Assembly (NCBI GenBank): GCA_032718475.1
Contig: JAUCBJ010006532.1
Coordinates: 1 to 22,399 of the forward strand
Origin: Nemertoderma westbladi
Taxonomy: Eukaryota; Xenacoelomorpha; Nemertodermatida; Nemertodermatidae
Reading direction: 5' to 3'
DNA length: 22,399 bases
Shown here piece by piece: positions 18,701-22,399 of this stretch. The translations under genes and the position numbers were made by a program. The notes under the pieces are model-generated. The model was given only the letters and a program-made list of their open reading frames with translations, did not search any database and had not been told where the DNA came from. Positions within the stretch are counted from its first letter, which is position 1. Each line of letters begins with the position of its first letter.

Positions 18701-18948
18701 CCCATTCTGATTTCCACGGAGCAGTCCCTCAATGGGATCCCTGATGCGATTTAATAGTAATAGAAAGTAGATTTCAATCACAATATTATTATTACCTCAA
18801 TAAAATAATATATAGTAAAAGTAAAAGAATATATACTATTATAGTATTTATCACATTAAACCGCAGGTATCCGTTAACTAACACTTACCTCTCCTCCACT
18901 CAATGACGTAAGAGCTACAAGTAAAGGTATTAGAACCAAGTACTTCAT
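15766..18948 (-). CDS. Candidate secreted multi-copy amidated-peptide precursor, two exons, 186 aa
   Basis: Exon 1 (18948-18889) encodes MKYLVLIPLLVALTSLSGG plus Glu, a good signal peptide, and ends at a GAG|GTAAGT donor in phase 0. Exon 2 (16266-15766) begins after TATTGCAG in phase 0 and encodes TLDLY followed by seven 23-residue units. Each unit is a dibasic pair (RR in unit 1, KR in most), then GSGAGSAASLLDDARAALAE-like residues and a Gly. Gly-Lys-Arg is the signal for prohormone-convertase cleavage and C-terminal amidation; the last unit ends Gly-stop. Predicted products are 20-residue amides ending Ala-Glu, Ala-Ala or Ile-Ala. I recognise no known family; a neuropeptide/hormone is likely, an antimicrobial peptide possible. 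Joining of the two exons is inferred from phase and sense; extra exons in the 2.6-kb intron cannot be excluded. Unit 6 has KC instead of KR. Confidence 0.68.
15769..16251 (-). repeat. Seven 69-bp tandem coding repeats (peptide units)
   Basis: The array is exactly 7 x 69 bp, in frame. Units 1-4 alternate in type (Ser9/ARS then Tyr9/ARA, twice), which suggests growth by duplication of a two-unit block; units 5-7 share the Ala-Ala-Gly or Ile-Ala-Gly ending. Unit 3 has LLAKARS instead of LLDDARS, and unit 7 is the most diverged (GASS, LLDN, IAG). Confidence 0.95.
16408..16527 (+). other. Unassigned exon-like open stretch
   Basis: A 120-base open stretch is bounded by TTTATTTTAG and GTAAGA, so it looks like an exon on the + strand. 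It reads IELVQEYNGMVGMALYS and continues to a hydrophobic FGMLMFIIGSLPL, possibly a membrane segment. I recognise no family and found no partner exon. It is antisense to and inside the peptide-precursor intron, so it may be a relic of an insertion or chance. Confidence 0.2.
16741..16949 (+). pseudogene. Degraded coding-like tract, unidentified
   Basis: The stretch to the TGA at 16947-16949 reads like eroded protein: one frame gives PDMDIIPLDVPYCEKFQ and the next continues KEANKIVLDLPVAVDAFWDQ, suggesting a frameshift between them near 16800. I do not recognise the protein; it may be a mobile-element remnant within the peptide-precursor intron. Confidence 0.2.
17702..17900. repeat. 62-bp minisatellite, about 3.2 copies
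   Basis: Units begin GGAATGCCTTTTCAACACCA and end CTGTTTCCTAAA; three nearly full units and a truncated fourth are present. The array runs straight into the next minisatellite and lies in the peptide-precursor intron. Confidence 0.85.
17901..18091. repeat. 41-bp minisatellite, about 4.6 copies
   Basis: Units of about 41 bp share GAGTCCCAGCCACCCA, then AGCCTCC and GCAGCACTGG, with 10-20% variation. The array abuts both the 62-bp array and the 3' end of the decayed LINE. Confidence 0.85.
18140..18785 (-). pseudogene. Decayed non-LTR (LINE) reverse transcriptase fragment
   Basis: Read on the minus strand, the conserved RT blocks appear in order: NQNGFRKGRGTMEPILALR (near 18720-18660), then after a frameshift VWGVLQGDTLAPFLFIIVVD (near 18435-18375), then YLTDLNFAVDFGVLSESLEG (near 18280-18220) and FVNSKKTHILTV. 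The catalytic FADD has become FAVD, and stops and frameshifts interrupt it, so it is dead. It is a 5'- and 3'-truncated piece of an APE-type LINE lying in sense orientation in the peptide-precursor intron. Confidence 0.85.
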
Positions 18949-19060
18949 TGTTCTAATGAGCTCCAGTTCACAGATTTCCACTTCTTCCTTCAATGTAATG
19001 GCTAGTAAAACACACTAAATCTGACAAACTACTTACTGTATATCACCGTAATAAAATTGT

Positions 19061-19070
19061 AATTTTATAA
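19061..19070 (-). promoter_or_regulatory. TATA-like box upstream of the peptide-precursor signal exon
   Basis: On the minus strand TTATAAAATT lies 113-122 bases before the ATG at 18948. Its position would suit a short 5' UTR, but the region is AT-rich and such matches are common by chance. Confidence 0.25.
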
Positions 19071-20038
19071 AAAATCAGTCAAATAAATTTGTCGTTATAT
19101 ACCCAAAAAAACGAAGACATTCGTAATTACTATTCATTTCAAGTGTAAATTTTTGATAATTGGAAATCTCACAAAAAGTTGTGTCATTCAGTATAAAGGT
19201 AATCTTTTTATGCACAACGGACTACTTGTACATGCATACAATGTAATGGGAAGCCACAATGTAAATACATTTAGTTTAACTCAATGTTAATAATATACAA
19301 GGAAAGTAATTAAGTTTCTGAAAACTTTCGCAAATTTCACTGCAACCCAATTATATAAGATATTAGAAGAAGCCCATTCGGAATTAGAGTTAGTAGGGAA
19401 TACAGATTAGCGAAGTAGGGAAGGAGATCATTATATCACAGAATGCCGCCAAATTATCGCAATAATAGCAAAGGAGTCATTGCAGATGAATAAAGGAAAT
19501 ACAAACTGTGTGCCTACTGTGCAGCAGCAATACAATAATAAACATGATTCAGAGTGTAGGCCTTCAAAATTTGATACACTATCTAAAATATTACACCCCC
19601 TCACTTAATCAACAACCATTTTCAGCAGGTCAAAAGTAATAGAAAAAACTTCCGGAGATTTTATCAAATTTCCAAGGTATATATTTTGACACCTAATCGA
19701 TATAATTCTAATGAAGAAACGCGATGGAGAGTTTTAAACACTCAGTTAAATAATAATTAATATTCTAGAATAAAGACAAAAAACATTAGAATTATATGTC
19801 TCAAAATATGCACCTTAGAATTCTGATATATTTGGCAATTATATGAAATTGAAAAGATTTTTCAGATTCGGAATGTGCAGATGAAGACGGTTATAATGAA
19901 AGTTCAATGTATTTTTGTAGCTAAATATTATGAAAATTTAAAAATCTGGCCAGGCCATCAGCAGTAAGAAAAGGTGTTGAACTATCCTCATTCCACATTT
20001 GCAACATTTGATTGCAATTTGAAAACAATTAGAGGAGA

Positions 20039-20066
20039 GGGGGGGGGGGGGTGGGGGGGGGGGGGG
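20039..20066 (+). repeat. G13-T-G14 tract
   Basis: This is a near-pure guanine run broken by one T. It can form a G-quadruplex and its length is liable to sequencing or assembly error. Confidence 0.9.
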
Positions 20067-21139
20067 CTCCGACCATCTAAAAGTGGTTCTTGTAAGATTA
20101 GACTATTTAGAGCAGCAGTAGAAAAGTACTCACTACGGGAGTCCATGCTGAGGATACCAAATCGGTCTCTAACCAGATACTATACACCATTGAATGTCAC
20201 AATAGTTCTCCAAGTTTGATACTTGAGCAGAGCCGCCCCCGCATCGCAGGACATTGCCTTCGCCTGTGCTTTGGCAGCCTACTTTGGGCATTTCGTACCA
20301 AAGTCACTTTTAGGCATTTCGTACATTGACGACACTTTACCTTGACCTAAGTTTATTAGCGCAGTAAGAGTTTAGAGGAAAATGTTTTAAGAAAGCTGCA
20401 TTTATAGTCACTACGTTAGTCGGTTTGAGACTAATGAATGAGACTAGGTTGTAACAAAGAAAGTACCGGTAGTTCAATAATAAGTTATGAATTAGCTGCT
20501 CATTGTCCCAACCATGCTTCCTTGGGTACTTATGATGAGCCGATGGTGGTACAGTAGGTAAGCAGATTATATAAACTACGAAGCATTGCGCCGCTGCGAG
20601 CCCTTGTGTGGAGTATTTTGACACTAACGTAACAGGGGCTCATACAATTATATCAGTTTACCTACCACTACCACAAACACAATACAATATAATATTACAT
20701 GGTACTACAGTACAGTAGGCCTAGGTATGCACTATGATAAGTGATCAAGTCACTATACGGGTTCATTACACGCGCTCGCTGGGAATAGATGTGCTATCTA
20801 AGTTATCAAACGAAAATGTATTCATCAGCATTGACGTAGGACTTTCCACTGGAAGGGTCGGGGCAAAACAATATGTATTTAGATGTATATAAACTCTTGA
20901 AAAATTAAGTAATATAGTTTTTTTCTTGTTTTATATTACCTGCTATGGTAAACGAACTTTTAATAAATATTCACACATTAATATTGTAATAATAATCCAG
21001 CAGGTGTTGTTCTAACTAAAGCCATAAACTAAAGTCATTAGAACAGGTTACAGTTATATATATTTGAGAGTAGGCCTACTCAGATGTTGTTTGCGTAGAT
21101 TTTATCCTGGCGAGGGATGAATTTTGATTGCGTCGAAAG

Positions 21140-21160
21140 CCCCCCCCCCCCCCCCCCCCC
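21140..21160 (+). repeat. C21 homopolymer
   Basis: Twenty-one consecutive cytosines (G21 on the minus strand) occur in AT-rich DNA. This is the longest pure homopolymer in the window. Confidence 0.9.
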
Positions 21161-22399
21161 TATCTCCATGAAGATATTTCCTGCCGGTCACAGCGCTGTA
21201 ATTGAGTAATCAACCAACGACAGTTTTAAAAGATTAAATTACGGCGATAACTTATATACGGAGCTACATGATACAGTACTATATGTCTTCACAGAATTAG
21301 AGCAAACGCCAGCAAAGCGAGTGGTTAAAAATCGCAACATTGGATTGGAATCGGAATGCCTCTAAACTCTAGTATGATATCTACTTTGGGACCTCACAAG
21401 GGGTCTTTACTAATTGTATGTATGCATTCCAAGACACAATGATGCCACATTTTGCTCCATCTGGATACGTCAATTATCACTTCTGACCGTTTTGAGGTTT
21501 TAATTTGAACATTATTAATTATTAATTTGAACAATTATATTAACTTTCTCTGCTAAATACTCATTACTGCAGTATTATAAATGGAAAAATGAACTGTCAT
21601 TGATAAAAAATAGTTGCGGTCGTGATGATTGTTAAGACTAATACAATACAGGAAATACAGGAAATAATACAGACGACTTTGGATATACCCAGACAGCCGC
21701 CTTATACTTATAGTGAGTACTAAAGTCAGTCGTACAATAATTGAATACGTAAACATATGAAATGATATCAAACTGTTGCGAAATCAATGTGTTTGTTCGG
21801 CGTGGATTTAAACCACTTAGCTAATTAGAAGAAATTTAATGCTGTTGGTTAGATCCTGTTGGTTCGGTAGGTTATGGAGTCAGCATTAATTAAGAACTGT
21901 AATGCAGTTCATTTGGTTTGAACACTAATGACTGTAGACACAGACACTTTCATGTGAGTGGTGTTTAGTGTCCCACGTGGGCGTGAAAGTTTAAAATCAC
22001 TCGTGCGGGTAAAGTTTAATGTTGTACAAAGACTATTAATAATATGAAAACTGTAACCTCGGCAGAAGGAAACATGTAACATTCGAACGGACATATATCA
22101 TCATTATGGTTTCTAGTTTCAGATTTGTAATAGGTTTCATGGGTACTGATAAAACACAAAACGTACGAAGAACGTTTTTTCGCTGGCCTTAATTTTCCTT
22201 ATTTCCATCCGGTTCCCCCAATCTACTCCAGTTTCTAGAATAGCTGTGGCTTGTGCATATCGATGGAGAAACTTGCAAACATCTGTAGCAAAATATATAC
22301 AGTGTACAAAGCAAACAAAAAACTGACTCTGACTGACTCAAGTAAAAATGTATTAAACAACGTGTTTTAGTCTGTATCCAATATGAAACACGTTCGTGG

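Larger units (their letters stand above)
18949..22399. other. Right-hand region with no recognised gene
   Basis: The sequence is mostly AT-rich. Short frames (19974-20219 +, 20337-20624 -, 21553-21771 -) have no domain, signal peptide or splice support. Visible structure: the 5' flank of the peptide-precursor gene at 18949-19200, G and C runs near 20039-20066 and 21140-21160, a repeated word GGCATTTCGTAC near 20288 and 20314, and TAGGCCTA words near 20717 and 21073. Confidence 0.5.

Noticed and set aside
20337-20624. 95-codon minus-strand open frame
   Set aside because: No homology-like motif, signal peptide or splice context in AT-rich DNA; compatible with chance.
1-22399. CRISPR array or prokaryotic operon
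   Set aside because: The tandem repeats lack unique spacers of CRISPR size, and the spliced genes show the DNA is from an animal.

Overview
The window is animal nuclear DNA. It has spliced genes with long AT-rich introns, a BEL/Pao LTR retroelement, MITE-like DNA transposon remnants, a decayed LINE and several minisatellites. The species cannot be fixed from the sequence. Long introns and the repeated word TAGGCCTA suggest a non-vertebrate animal, possibly a marine deuterostome, but that is only a weak impression.

Layout. (1) 1-~6390 is a purine-rich, GC-richer LTR retroelement block on the + strand. It starts inside a BEL/Pao pol gene (integrase, 1-1269). A 1.2-kb non-coding spacer follows, with a 17-copy, 32-bp minisatellite. 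Next come gag-like reading frames: one with an RNase D/WRN-exonuclease-like segment (2485-3765) and one with three CCHC zinc knuckles (3820-4761), followed by a frameshifted basic tail to 5035. The block ends with a 0.7-kb spacer, a hairpin, a polypurine tract (5741-5749) and a putative LTR from 5750. A zinc-knuckle frame downstream of integrase is not the canonical gag-pol order. (2) ~6400-9100 holds no recognised gene but carries two copies of one inverted-repeat family and a 695-bp element with 29-bp terminal inverted repeats. (3) 9106-13980 (+) is a complete six-exon TMCC-family gene (transmembrane and coiled-coil protein), 366 aa, in which all splice phases agree. A 309-bp PIF/Harbinger-type MITE with TAA target duplications sits in its first intron. 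(4) 15766-18948 (-) is the most interesting locus: a two-exon candidate secreted peptide precursor. A signal-peptide exon (18948-18889) joins in phase to an exon of seven tandem 23-residue units separated by dibasic sites, each unit ending in a glycine that could donate an amide. The ~2.6-kb intron contains a dead LINE reverse transcriptase and two minisatellites. (5) 18949-22399 shows no recognised gene; it has long G and C runs.

The TMCC and peptide-precursor genes are convergent (tail to tail), with about 1.7 kb between the TMCC poly(A) signal and the precursor stop codon. The retroelement block is independent of them. Two points deserve a second look: the multi-copy amidated-peptide precursor, which I cannot assign to any known family, and the unusual retroelement with an exonuclease-like segment and zinc-knuckle frames downstream of integrase.
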